NCBI GenBank assembly: GCA_964019135.1 | Contig: OZ025257.1 | Span: 28,628,352-28,692,351 of the forward strand | Direction: 5' to 3' | Origin: Arenicola marina | Taxonomy: Eukaryota; Annelida; Polychaeta; Arenicolidae | DNA: 64,000 bases | Shown: positions 49,601-60,453 of the stretch, piece by piece | How positions within the stretch are numbered: the stretch's first letter is position 1 | Layout of the letters: the number at the start of each line of letters is the position of its first letter | The notes under the pieces: model-generated | Seen by the model: the letters and a program-made list of their open reading frames with translations, nothing else | Database searches by the model: none | Told to the model about the DNA's origin: nothing | Translations under genes and position numbers: made by a program

Positions 49601-52600
49601 GCATGTTGACAGTGAGAAGTGTACCGCTACATGTTGACAGTGAAAAGTGTACCGCGACATGTTGACAGTGAGAAGTGTACCCTACATGCTGACAGCGAGA
49701 GTGGTGACCAGGAAGTCGGGGGACGGTAAATACAGATCGACCTTGGCTAGCGGGGTCAGGAAGGCATTCCATTGTTTATCTCCCTTCCCTTATATGTCTG
49801 GTGTATCTCGCCCGCCACGCTTATCGTTGTGCCTGACCCTTGACCCTGACTATGCGTGAGACTCCATATTGTAGTCGTATCGTTAATCCGTATTATTACG
49901 AGCTTATGGTCCGTCCTTTTTTTACATTTTCTATGTGCATTTTCTTTCTAGTATATTTTCTGTGTACATTTTCTACTTACATTTTCTACGTGCATTTTAT
50001 ACGTACATTTTCTGTGTAGTGGTATCGGGACTACGTGCATTCAGTGCAGCCTCCGTGAATTCGTTTCCCCGCCAATTTAATTTTATTTGAGCAGAGGAGA
50101 AATTCTGCTTATTAAAGGGTAAATAAAATGTCAAAACATTGCTGTTTTCTCGCTTATACTTTAATTAACATTATTGGGGTAATCTTGGAAAGTAAATGTG
50201 CATGTGCATTGCCCCTTCCCTTACCACCTAATACAACCTGCAAGCATTGACATATCTTCTGCCCCCTCCCCATCCCACCTCGTCCGACCTGCGTGCTTTG
50301 ACACTGCCCCCTCCCCTTACCACCTCATCCAACCTGCAAGCATTGACATATCTTCTGTCCCCTCCCCTCTCCACCTCGTCCGACCTGCGTGCTTTGACAC
50401 TGTCCCCTCCCCTTACCACCTCATCCAACCTGCAAGCATTGACCTATCTTCTGTCCCCTCCCCTCTCCACCTCGTCCGACCTGCGTGCTTTGACACTGCC
50501 CCCTCCCCTTACCATCTCATCCAACCTGCAAGCATTGACATATCTTCTGCCCCCTCCCCTCTCCACCTCGTCCGACCTGCGTGCTTTGACACTGCCCCCT
50601 CCCCTTACCATCTCATCCAACCTGCAAGCATTGACATATCTTCTGTCCCCTCCCCTCTCCACCTCGTCCGACCTGCGTGCTTTGACACTGCCCCCTCCCC
50701 TTACCATCTCATCCAACCTGCAAGCATTGACATATCTTCTGCCCCCTCCCCTCTCCACCTCGTCCGACCTGCGTGCTTTGACACTGCCCCCTCCCCTTAC
50801 CACCTCATCCAACCTGCAAGCATTAACCTATCTTCTGTCCCCTCCCCTCTCCACCTCGTCCGACATGCCGGCATTGACACTGCCCCCTCCCCTTACCACC
50901 TCATCCAACCTGCAAGCATTGACATATCTTCTGCCCCCTCCCCTCTCCACCTCGTCCGACATGCCGGCATTGACACTGCCCCCTCCCCTTACCACCTCAT
51001 CCAACCTGCAAGCATTGACATATCTTCTGTCCCCTCCCCTCTCCACCTCGTCCGACCTGCGTGCTTTGACACTGCCCCCTCCCCTTACCACCTCATCCAA
51101 CCTGCAAGCATTGATATATCTTCTGCCCCCTCCCCTCTCCACCTCGTCCGACCTGCGTGCTTTGACACTGCCCCCTCCCCTTACCACCTCATCCAACCTG
51201 CAAGCATTGACATATCTTCTGCCCCCTCCCCTCTCCACCTCGTCCGACATGCCGGCATTGACACTGCCCCCTCCCCTTACCACCTCATCCAACCTGCAAG
51301 CATTGACATATCTTCTGTCCGCTCCCCTCTCCACCTCGTCCGACATGCCGGCATTGACACTGCCCCCTCCCCTTACCACCTCATCCAACCTGCAAGCATT
51401 GACATATCTTCTGCCCCCTCCCCTCTCCACCTCGTCCGACCTGCGTGCTTTGACACTGTCCCCTCCCCTTACCACCTCATCCAACCTGCAAGCATTGACC
51501 TATCTTCTGTCCCCTCCCCTCTCCACCTCGTCCGACATGCCGGCATTGACACTGCCCCCTCCCCTTACCACCTCATCCAACCTGCAAGCATTGACATATC
51601 TTCTGTCCCCTCCCCTCTCCACCTCGTCCGACATGCCGGCATTGACACTGCCCCCTCCCCTTACCACCTCATCCAACCTGCAAGCATTGACATATCTTCT
51701 GCCCCCTCCCCTCTCCACCTCGTCCGACCTGCGTGCTTTGACACTGCCCCCTCCCCTTACCACCTCATCCAACCTGCAAGCATTGACATATCTCCTCCTC
51801 TCCCTCCTCCCCCCTGGGCTTGTATTAATGATAACAACATTGTCTTCGTCCTCAGCTATCTTTCGCATTGGCCAAGTTGCTGGGTATGGATGACATAGCC
51901 GGGCTGGGCCTGCTCGCCATTGGCTGTTCACCCGGCGGAGGCGGCAGCAACGTGTTCGCCTACTTACTGGACGGCGACCTTGAACTCAGCATCACCATGA
52001 CCTTCATAAGCACCTTGGCGTCACTTGGTATGACACGCAGCCTCTCCACTTCACGGCATATTCCCAGTGATTTAGGAAGCAGTGGACTTACTTGTCACTC
52101 ATAGCATCCCGCGTTTGTATAAATTAATGTACTTTGTTTGTGTGAAGTCTTGTTTTCTGCGGAGACTGAAAAACAAAATCTAAGCGTCTCATCCAAAATA
52201 TATTATTTTTAAACGTACCTGACATATCGTCTGGTATCGTAAGTACCAGCTCTTAAGAATTGTTTGCGTTATAAACTTAATGTTTAATTAGGGTAAAATG
52301 TCTGTGGATGACGTAGTACACAAGAATGTCACACTTTCCCACGCCATTAAGGCAAAAAGAGCGCTTGCAACGTGACTTTTAAGTTATTAAACATTACATA
52401 TTTGCATTTTATAAAATGAGGACCTAAATAAAATCATTTTCATTTTTTTTAAATGAAAAAAAAGTCGGAAAAAAATAGAGGAAAACTTACTTTGATTACC
52501 CTTAAGTCTTGTAAACATTATGGGGACGATACTGTTGATAAATGTGCATATATTGTCTTCTTGTCTCCTTTTTTTTAAATGAAAAAAAAAGAGGAAAAAT

Positions 52601-53365
52601 TACTTTGAGTGCCCTTAAGTCTTGTAAACATTATGGGGACAATACTGTTGATAAATGTGCATGTATTGTCTCCTTGAAGGTATGACCCCGCTGTGGATCT
52701 GGGCCCTGGGTCGCTACTTCACGGACGGCTCCCCCCGCACCGTGATACCAGTGGCCAATGTGTTCGCGTCCCTGGCTCTGGTCACCATCCCCGTCGCCGT
52801 CGGCATTATCGTCAATCACTTCAAGCCCCACGCCGCCAAGAAAATCGCGTGGTGCCTGAAACCCGCAACTGCCATCATTGGAACGGTCTTCATCACACTC
52901 GGTATCTACGTGTATTACTACGCGCTGGTGCGTGTGACTTGGCCTACGCTCGTCGCCTGTGTCATCGTGCCTCTGATTGGCTACTGCACGGGTGCTGCTG
53001 CCGGGAAAATATTCCGCCAAGATAAACCCAAATGGATAACTATCTCATTAGAAACGGGTTTCCAGAATCTGGCCTTAGCCTTGTTGATCCTGAGCACTTC
53101 TCTCCAGGAGCCGGAGAGCGACTTGGCCAGCGTGGTACCAATCTGTTACGCCTTTCTAAGCGCGGCTATTCCGTCCGTCGTATTCTTGGTTAAGTTGGCA
53201 ATTCGCTTATACAACCATGTGCGAGGGGTGCAGAAATCGGAGGCCCTATCCATCCCTCTTCCGGAAGACGACATCAGTTTCACTAATCCGCAGCAACCGA
53301 ACCACGATGACGTAAAGACCGCCGGATATCTGGATCCAGCGGAGGCAGGTCCGATTTTAAAGTGA
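46673..53365 (+). CDS. SLC10 family (P3-like) membrane transporter, gene 2
   Basis: Exons: 46673-47476, 51856-52027 and 52680-53365, 553 residues. Donors are GTAAGT and GTATGA, acceptors CCTCAG and TTGAAG, phases 0 and 1. The ATG sits in CAGCATGGC. Residues 1-32 (GVTLAVLLVTVIFMVCQVQ) form a signal peptide. An ectodomain of ~190 residues follows with several N-glycosylation sites and few cysteines. Core motifs: LYNFGFGCKVKAALIV and KRPVAPAIGFCCQF in exon 1; GCSPGGGGSNVFAYLLDGD in exon 2; ETGFQNLALALLIL in exon 3. The ETGxQN sodium-site residues are kept. The nearest known type is SLC10A3/A5 (P3), with unknown substrate; plasma or internal membrane location is not shown. It is divergent from gene 1. 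Exon 1 stays open into a 24-bp repeat, but the donor and exon 2 frame make 47477 the intron start. Confidence 0.9.
47515..47676. repeat. 24-bp tandem repeat, ~6-7 copies, just inside intron 1 of SLC10-like gene 2
   Basis: The unit is GGTCATCGTACAGAGGAGTC then TGGA. It begins ~40 bases after the donor. The period of eight codons keeps the exon 1 frame open to 47692, which could mislead gene callers. Confidence 0.95.
47700..47870. other. Imperfect inverted repeat in intron 1 of SLC10-like gene 2
   Basis: AATTTTATTAGCCCAACATC with AAGCTGTAGAAGCCCGCTAG at 47729-47766 is mirrored by CTGCTACAGCTTGATG and GGCCAATAAAATGCC at 47799-47832, with GCGCGAGTTAG (47703) against CAACTCGCGCTAA (47848). Possibly a MITE. 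Confidence 0.6.
47970..49690. repeat. Minisatellite, 28-bp unit, ~61 copies
   Basis: The unit is GAAGTGTACCGCTACATGTT then GACAGTGA. Variants: CGCGACATG, ATCGCTACATG, ACATGCTGAC and GAGATTTGTACC. The CGCGACATG variants cluster at 49250-49560. Confidence 0.95.
49691..50224 (+). other. Intron 1 of SLC10-like gene 2, spacer between arrays
   Basis: 49900-50010 has short TTTTCTACGTGCATT-like repeats (about five, ~15-20 bp). No exon was seen. Confidence 0.5.
50225..51795. repeat. Minisatellite, 96-bp unit, ~16 copies
   Basis: Each unit joins two related halves: TTACCACCTCATCCAACCTG / CAAGCATTGACATATCTTCT and CTCTCCACCTCGTCCGACCT / GCGTGCTTTGACACTG. A variant half reads GACATGCCGGCATTGACAC. The 32-codon period gives a 566-codon ORF that shows no conservation by codon position. 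Confidence 0.95.
51856..52027 (+). CDS. Exon 2 of SLC10-like gene 2 (172 nt)
   Basis: Acceptor GTCCTCAG, then LSFALAKLLGMDDIAGLGLL, GCSPGGGGSN, FISTLASL, then donor GTATGA. Phase 0 in, phase 1 out, the same as exon 2 of gene 1. Confidence 0.9.
52465..52679 (+). repeat. ~95-bp direct duplication of the intron 2 acceptor region
   Basis: CCCTTAAGTCTTGTAAACAT with TATGGGGAC and GTTGATAAATGTGCAT occurs at ~52499-52560 and again at ~52611-52672. Only the second copy ends in the used acceptor CTTGAAG. Confidence 0.85.
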
Positions 53366-53849
53366 TTAGGAAATTGCAGTCGGTTGAGCGAGGCAAAAAC
53401 CATTAACCCATTTAATAACCCATTTAATGCGTCGCAACTCTGCATATGATGGAATACTGTGTTAGCCAGGACATCTGATTTGATAAACACATTTTTGTAT
53501 GACAATTGATGGACATGCTTAGCTATGACCTATTTTATGATCGGGTCATGTTTGTGTGCCTGTCACTGTCACTGTCTGTCACTAACGAGTGGCAGGGTCG
53601 GAGCCACACCACACAGGCAACAAGATCTGAAACGCACAACCTTCCGATGTCTATCTCTCAGGCCTATCATTTGCCATGCAGTAACATATATAGTAATACA
53701 GAGGAGGCCATATAATAATCTGCTTTGAAAAACACGTGCCTGTTCATGAATTTGCAGGGCCGTGTGCAGGAATCCTTGAAAGGCGGGCACAACAAAATGT
53801 TCTTTAGGGGGGGGGGGGGGGGAGAGCACTGAAGACCGGGGATCGAGGG
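53366..53849. other. 3' flank of SLC10-like gene 2
   Basis: No canonical AATAAA close to the stop. A G tract lies at 53808-53821. GCAGGGCCGTGTGCAGGAAT at 53756 may be the end of an inverted-repeat element, not proven. Confidence 0.4.
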
Positions 53850-54765
53850 CCCGGAACAAAATAGAGATCGAGGGCTCGGAACAAAATAGAGATCGAGGGC
53901 TCGGAACAAAATAGAGATCGAGGGCTCGGAACTAAATAGAGATCGAGGGCCCGGAACTAAATAGAGATCGAGGGCTCGGAACTAAATAGAGATCGAGGGC
54001 TCGGAACAAAATAGAGATCGAGGGCTCGGAACTAAATAGAGATCGAGGGCTCGGAACAAAATAGAGATCGAGGGCTCGGAACTAAATAGAGATCGAGGGC
54101 TCGGAACAAAAAAGAGATCGAGGGCTCGGAACAAAATAGAGATCGAGGGCTCGGAACTAAATAGAGATCGAGGGCTCGAAACTAAATAGAGATCGAGGGC
54201 TCGGAACAAAATAGAGATCGAAGGCTCGGAACTAAATAGAGATCGAGGGCTCGGAACTAAATAGAGATCGAGGGCTCGGAACAAAATAGAGATCGAGGGC
54301 TCGGAACTAAATAGAGATCGAGGGCTCGGAACTAAATAGAGATCGAGGGCTCGGAACTAAATAGAGATCGAGGGCTCGGAACTAAATAGAGATCGAGGGC
54401 TCGGAACTAAATAGAGATCGAAGGCTCGGAACAAAATAGAGATCGAGGGCTCGGAACTAAATAGAGATCGAGGGCTCGGAACAAAATAGAGATCGAAGGC
54501 TCGGAACTAAATAGAGATCGAGGGCTCGGAACTAAATAGAGATCGAGGGCTCGGAACAAAATAGAGATCGAGGGCTCGGAACAAAATAGAGATCGAGGGC
54601 TCGGAACAAAATAGAGATCGAGGGCTCGGAACTAAATAGAGATCGAGGGCTCGGAACTAAATAGAGATCGAGGGCTCGGAACTAAATAGAGATCGAGGGC
54701 TCGGAACTAAATAGAGATCGAAGGCTCGGAACTAAATAGAGATCGAGGGCTCGGAACTAAATTGC
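53850..54765. repeat. Minisatellite, 25-bp unit, ~36 copies
   Basis: The unit is ATAGAGATCGAGGGCTCGGA then ACTAA or ACAAA. The main variation is T/A in AACTAAA/AACAAAA and GAAGG for GAGGG. Confidence 0.95.
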
Positions 54766-55544
54766 CAAAAGTGGATCCACCCATTTTTTGACGACCGGGG
54801 TAGGGGGGCTCTTAACAAAATTGCGCTGCACGTTACATACTATTTGCACACTTTATAATCGTTGGTAAGAGAGAACATAGCCTATGAAGCTAGATGCATT
54901 GTGATATTTAAAGAGAGGCCAGGTGGCACATAATTTGAAAATTTGAGGGGGCGGGGGACACAGATATACTTCTGGGTCTGTAAGAGGGGGGCAGGGGGGT
55001 ACGTGCTCCCTGTGCCCCGCCTGGACACGCCCATTATTTGAGTTAACTGATTTTGCGCGATAGAATCAACCTTTATATCGATAGTTTTAGCCTTGTAATG
55101 TGTCCTTATTATTTTCCATGCTAAGCATGAGTCCATGAGATGTGAGTCCATATGCTCACATCTGGTCGGCGTCTTAAAGGGGCCGCAAGACAACATATCA
55201 TCTGAGTGACGCACGACACCTCGTGTATACTATAACTACATTCCCCACATGACTGCTCCGAGATTGTTGCGAATCGACATTCGACAGGTCTGCACCCATT
55301 CCACCCATCTGCTCCCATTGTTATCTGTATCGAATACGCCTTATCGCATTGTTGTCTGCATGACTTACTGTATATGTACCAGATTTTATTGCATAAAGAA
55401 GATCTATTTTGTATTTTGACATCGGAAGATCGGCTTTAGTGTTTTGTGTCATTGTAATCTGTACAGTCATACCTGATTATTTACCCTGTTATCAGACTAT
55501 TTATGCGGCGGGGCGGTGGGGGGGGGGGGGTGCACCCTGCCACT
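54766..55544. other. Spacer with G-rich patches
   Basis: No exon was seen. G tracts occur at ~54942-55010 and 55503-55530. Confidence 0.45.
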
Positions 55545-55812
55545 GAGTATCTTAGCAGGGGTCACCGCGTGGGCCTGTGTTATTACCGAGGCTATTACCG
55601 AGGGTACCAAGCGGCTGGTGCGTGTTTCGGATCCCACCTGTGTAATTGTTTGTGGAGGATAAAGAGCCCAGGGTTTTCTTTGCGGCGAATAGGGGATCAT
55701 TCACTTGGACTGTTGGACATGGCTCCTCTCGTCCTTGATCTTCCCATTGATGCGACATGACCACTGATGACCTACGTAGGTTAAAACGACTTACTTGAAT
55801 CAATCACTCAAT
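55545..55812 (+). mobile_element. SINE-like element with (AATC) tail
   Basis: The 3' body (GACATGGCTCCTCTCGTCCT, CCCATTGATGCGACATGACC) resembles the body of the SINE at 3501-3733. It ends TTACTTGAATCAATCACTCAATCC, a tail like that of the LINE at 1-2675. No clear promoter boxes or target duplication. Confidence 0.45.
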
Positions 55813-56247
55813 CCGATGCCTGCGTCCTGCCCCCCCCCCAACCCCCCCACCCTCATAATTCGAATCCGATGCCTGCTCCCCCCCACCCCCCACACACACC
55901 GTCTGAAGGCGCCCCACGTTGACTTGTTGCCATGGCTTGGAGCAGGCATGGGCAAGCACTGCCCGCCGCCTGACGACAAACCGGGCACAGATCAATAGCA
56001 CTGGGAATCAGCCATGCGAGTCTGCGTTGTGTAAGCCGTCAGCGCTCCCAATACCCGGGCCCCAACACCGTGGCCGTCGCAGATACATGTAGGCACAAAC
56101 TCATACAAAGTGGTGCACCTGCATTCTGGCAGGGCGCAGGTGAAGACATTTAAAGACCGTCCATACTGGTCTTCAAATTCGACGCAATTCTGACATCTGG
56201 ATGTGACTGTGGTGTTGTCCTGGTCCGCGCGGTGTCCTGGTGCCACC

Positions 56248-56326
56248 ATGGCTCTTTCAACATGGAGGTTCTGCGTTCTCTTCCTCTTCTGCTCGATCAC
56301 AATTGCTTATGGAATCTTCGTTGAAG
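56248..56326 (+). CDS. Exon 1 of CUB-LDLa protein: signal peptide
   Basis: ATG in a perfect Kozak context, 26 codons plus one base, donor GTAATG. The leftover G joins AC at 58564 to give Asp. Confidence 0.8.
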
Positions 56327-59300
56327 GTAATGTTATTATGTCTATCTAGCCGTTATGCCAATAACGCACGTTATAGTATCATTAACTGTCTTACACAGCC
56401 CCAAACTGATGAAACGCATTCGAATAACTCGTGCGTCACTCACGCGGTGGAGCCACCGCTCACCCAGCACTGGCGGATCTAAAGGGGGGGGGGGGGGGGG
56501 GGGTTAGGGGGTTGCAACCCCCCCCCCCCCTTGGGAGCCAGAACATACAACATACATGTTAACATACATGTTAAAGTCCCAAGTCTTTAGAGAGCAACCC
56601 CGCCCCCCCTTGGGAACCTGAACATACACTGTTAAAGTCGGGTTCTCTAAGCCGCGCCCCCCCAGGTCGCAAGTTTTTCAGAGCGCACACTCCTCGGTCG
56701 GAAGTTTCAGAGAGCAACCCCCCCCCCCCCCCCCTTGGCAAATTCCTAGATCCGCCCCTGCCCAGAGTATCTGAGATAGGGGCTTGCATAATTGGAGACT
56801 AGCAACAGATCGATGCACGGAAGCGGCGACCGGCTATATTGGAGAGAGGGGGGGGGGGGGACACCTATATTAGCAAGCGACCTGATTGTCTAAGCGCCAA
56901 ATAAGAACGTTTGATTAATATAAAACTGGCCTTCATTTCACCGAATGTGTTCTTGACCAGAATAATGTGTTGCCGCTTGTCTATTTACTCTCGGCGGATA
57001 TTTCTTACCCGGCGATTATGTCATCGTTGATCAGAAAGTACGTAGTTCGCAAAAGCTCGGAGGAACCGGCGGCAGCGTAATTTGCATTTTATGTTTAAAT
57101 TCACCGTGATTGTCGATCACACAATGTTGCAATACCTATATTATGCCTTAAGACATACAACGTCTTGTCAGTCGTTCGTCCATGTTGAAAAGAAATGCGG
57201 TTGTTTTTAACCATCCATCACATTCTGATGATAATGTCCAGGCAACATGCTCTATACAATCATTAGGAAAAAGTCACCGACTTCAGCGTTAATGATGAAA
57301 TCATTTGCAACCCTCTCCCTACTGGAAATTTCCAGGTAAAACATAGGTACATTAACTGGCACAAAGAATCGCGGAATGAACATTATACAATATACTTATT
57401 ACATTGGGGCCGTCGCGATAGCTCAGTGGGTTAGAGCGCTCGCATTGAGTGCTCTGGCCACCTGAGGGTGTTACCCCCGGGGACATGGCTACACTTTCCC
57501 TTCCTTCTCCCATTGACGCGACATGACCAAAAGTGGTCAAAGCGTCCTGAGTGACCAACCAACCAACTTATTACATTTCCATGAAAAAGACTTTCCGATG
57601 TTGTTTGTAAACTGTGTGTCATAGCATATTATCGTGCCCGCAAGAGATCATCCACGATAAACATGGTAGATTTTAGCAGACGGTAATATATTTACCATCC
57701 AATCGGTGTATACGATTGCTGTAATTATTAGTTGTGACGGTATCTGTTCGTCGCACCGTTGCAATAGTGTTAACTATGTTATGTTATTTCGAACTATGTT
57801 CTAGCGTTCTACGCACCAGATTGACGCGCTTTAAACTTTGATGCCGTGCTATATGTTTAACTGTGATCGTACGAGAAGTGAACGTCAACAGTTTTTGAAA
57901 TTCCGCAGTGGTTCTACTGGTGACTAGAGTCTTGTAGGGTCGGGGGAATTGGCCACGGGATCTGAGTTGCCAGGACAAAAATGATTCGTCATCGAGAGAG
58001 AAAGAGAAATCAAAAAAGGCCGGTAACCACTGAAAGTCAAAGTATATGGAAATTAATATTACGCGAAATACCAAAACGGAGCGTTAAGAACACTTGCCTA
58101 AAAATTGAGGCCGGCTGAGTTTTTCAGGCGCGGGAATCACAGAAATAAATCTTTGAGGAAAAAGATAATTGTCCATATCAGGTAGGCACAAGTGCGAAAC
58201 GGGAAGTCTTGTGAGTCATTTGTCACTCAATCATCCCCCATCCGCCAACTTACATTTTTACAATCTACTCAAAATGTAATTGCACCAAAATCTTAAATTT
58301 TGGTTAATGCTTAAAAATATTTATTCACTCAATAAGAATAAAATAGTCTACTGAACCGTTAAAAGTGTATATATGCTACGAACAGGAATGCTTCCCCGAC
58401 CACTCTGGCAATTTCCATTATATCAGCTTCCATTATACCTTACCTAGCCAGATGTTGATAAATCTTTGTCTTGAGAAATCAATTTGCCAAGCGTAAAGAG
58501 TAGTTCAGTGACATAAAAACACAGAAGTAGTATTCAAGTGTTGTTATCTGTATTTCCATGTAGACTACATGACGGCGTCGTGTAACGCGGTGCTGTCGGG
58601 CCGGACGAGCGGTCGCCTGGAGACCAGCTCCGCCCTCACCTACGACAACCTGATGAACTGCGCCACGACCATCGAGGTCACCCCGGGCAAGAAGATCCTC
58701 CTCTTCTTCCACCGCTTTGACGTGGAGGACACGGTGGACGGCGCATGCGTCGACGTCTTCAACGTCCACGACGGTTTAACGGCGAGCGCCGCGAGGCTCA
58801 ACAGTGACCCCATGTGCGGCGTCGTCAAGGGGTACTTCAACATGTCGACGTCATCCAACGCCGTGACCTTCACCTTTACTAGCGATAACAACGCCCTCTA
58901 TAGGGGATTTGACATTATGTACACAGAATATACTCTAGGTATGCGATTTTGCACCACAGCGTTACTTGAATTGAGCAGAACACTTGTCTAATTTTGCTCT
59001 TATACTAGAACTATAATTACGTTTGAAAAATATACATTGATTATTAACTTTGCGGGTAGATGAAAGATCTATTTATTATCTTTTAGGTAATAACTTAATG
59101 ACCGATTGTCATAAATTATTGATCAATCTATCGTCCAAATTGATGACGCTGTCATAAATTATTGAACTATCGTCCAAAATTATGGAGCTGTCATAAATTA
59201 TTGACATATTGTCCTATATTATTGTTGACCTGTTGTCCTATATTATTGTTGACCTATTGTCCTATATTATTGTTGACCTATTGTCCTATATCATAGTTGA

Positions 59301-60453
59301 CCTATTGTCCTGTATTATTATTGATCTATGGTCATAAATTATCGACATATGATCATACCTTACTGACACATTTTCATGCTAGTCTATGTTGTCCCCTTAA
59401 CCTTGCAGCCCCATGTTCGCCCTTGGAGTTCCCGTGTGAAAACGGTCTGTGTGTCCCGGCAGACGCAGCTTGCGATGACGTCACTCAATGTGGTGACTAT
59501 TCCGACGAAGCTGCTTGTTCCGGTAAGAAGATTCCATTTGTAATCTACGGCTGTTGGACGCACAAATCATGTGATTTGGTCCAATGCGTCGGCGTGCATT
59601 TTTCGGCTGGCAACTATATCGTGGCTTATAATCGCAGTTAGACTTAGAAGTATTAGTATCTCATAATTGTTGCTTTGGCAGATAATATTGCTCATATAAA
59701 ATAATATAATTATATATATGTACTGAATTGTTTTCGACTCAATGAAGCAAGTTCTGTTTCTATTTATACGTGCGAATTTTCCTAAAATTTACCAGTACTC
59801 CGCTTCGCTTTGGGCGTTACCGATTGAATGCGTCGTTATCATGGTCGATGATGGCGATGATGATTATGATAATGATGCCAAAGGGTCAGACTTTTGTTAA
59901 TGAAAGTAAATTTATGGAATTTAAATAAAATTGAGATATTACATGCGCGACATGTGACTTTTGGGCAAATAGATGTTAACATAGTCGCCAACCATCATGA
60001 CCTCTCAGCTCATTAAATTACTTGATATGGATGATTATAATTGATATAGTTAAGATTATAGTCATAATGCAGTGATTAATTAAGGTCACCCAAGGCAACG
60101 GGAATTGACTGGATTCGATTTGCTCTGTTGCAGTGGACGAGATCGTTGAAGAAGACGCGGAACAGCTGCCGGTGGCGCTGATCATAGGTTGCGCCATCGC
60201 CGGTCTGGTGGTGCTCATCCTTGTCATAGTGGCGCTCTACAAGCTCTATGAGTACTACAAATGGCGCCGCTTCATCCGCCTCTCCAATGGCTGGTCACAC
60301 ACCGAGCAATACGAGTACCCCGTCACCGACAAGTACAAGATCTTCGACGTCGGGAAGCGGGGAAGGAGACCGCCTGAGATCCAATGGTACTGCGTCCAGG
60401 GCCCAGAACCCGGTACAAGAGATACCGCAGGAAAACAGCTGCAGGAAATGTAA
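56248..60453 (+). CDS. Small CUB-LDLa single-pass membrane protein
   Basis: Exons: 56248-56326, 58564-58938, 59409-59522 and 60134-60453, 295 residues. All three introns are phase 1, so each module is a symmetrical exon. The start GCCACCATGG is a perfect Kozak context. Residues 1-22 (MALSTWRFCVLFLFCSITIA) form a signal peptide. Exon 2 is one CUB domain with four cysteines (CATTIEV, GACVDVFN, MCGVVKGYF, YRGFDIMY). Exon 3 is one LDLa module (CENGLCVPADAACD, CGDYSDEAAC) with the acidic calcium ligands. Exon 4 has the membrane helix (ALIIGCAIAGLVVLILVIVA) and an ~80-residue tail with several tyrosines. It could be a co-receptor or endocytic protein; no orthologue is recognised. AATAAA at 61313-61318 is a possible polyadenylation signal. 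Confidence 0.85.
56468..56760. mobile_element. Short inverted-repeat (MITE-like) element, copy 3
   Basis: The left end CACTGGCGGATCTA is a slightly changed CAGGGGCGGATCTA; the right end is CTAGATCCGCCCCTG. It is flanked by CCCAG at 56463-56467 and 56761-56765. The interior duplicates the GAACATACACTGTTAAAGTC segment and holds long G and C tracts. It lies in intron 1 of the CUB-LDLa gene. Confidence 0.85.
57406..57565 (+). mobile_element. tRNA-derived SINE with 12-bp target duplication
   Basis: Starts GGGGCCGTCGCGATAGCTCA (A box TAGCTCAGTGGG), then GAGCGCTCGCATTGAGTG, then jumps from CCACCTGAGG straight to GTGTTACCCCCGGGGACATG, and ends CCAACCAACCAACT. Compared with 3501-3733 about 80 bases, including the B box, are missing. 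The target duplication ACTTATTACATT is at 57394-57405 and 57566-57577. It lies in intron 1 of the CUB-LDLa gene. Confidence 0.9.
57578..58563 (+). other. Intron 1 of CUB-LDLa gene, remainder
   Basis: No additional exon was seen; exons 1 and 2 join in frame without one. It ends in the acceptor TTTCCATGTAG. Confidence 0.6.
58564..58938 (+). CDS. Exon 2 of CUB-LDLa protein: CUB domain
   Basis: Acceptor CATGTAG, donor GTATGC, phase 1 both sides. It encodes a full CUB domain of ~120 residues, GC-rich in contrast to the AT-rich introns. Confidence 0.85.
59140..59335. repeat. ~24-bp tandem repeat, ~5 copies, in intron 2 of CUB-LDLa gene
   Basis: GACCTATTGTCCTATATTAT then TGTT, with older related phrases (CATAAATTATTGA) to the left from 59110. 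Confidence 0.8.
59409..59522 (+). CDS. Exon 3 of CUB-LDLa protein: LDLa module
   Basis: Acceptor CTTGCAG, donor GTAAGA, phase 1 both sides, 114 nt. Encodes six cysteines and the DxxxDE calcium motif. Confidence 0.85.
60134..60453 (+). CDS. Exon 4 of CUB-LDLa protein: membrane helix and cytoplasmic tail
   Basis: Acceptor CTGTTGCAG. VDEIVEEDAEQLPV leads into the helix, then KLYEYYKWRRF and a tail with YEYPVTDKYK. Stop TAA at 60451-60453. Confidence 0.85.

Noticed and set aside
50198..51898. 566-codon and 548-codon ORFs
   Set aside because: The 96-bp repeat period is a multiple of three; the stretch is intron 1 of SLC10-like gene 2.
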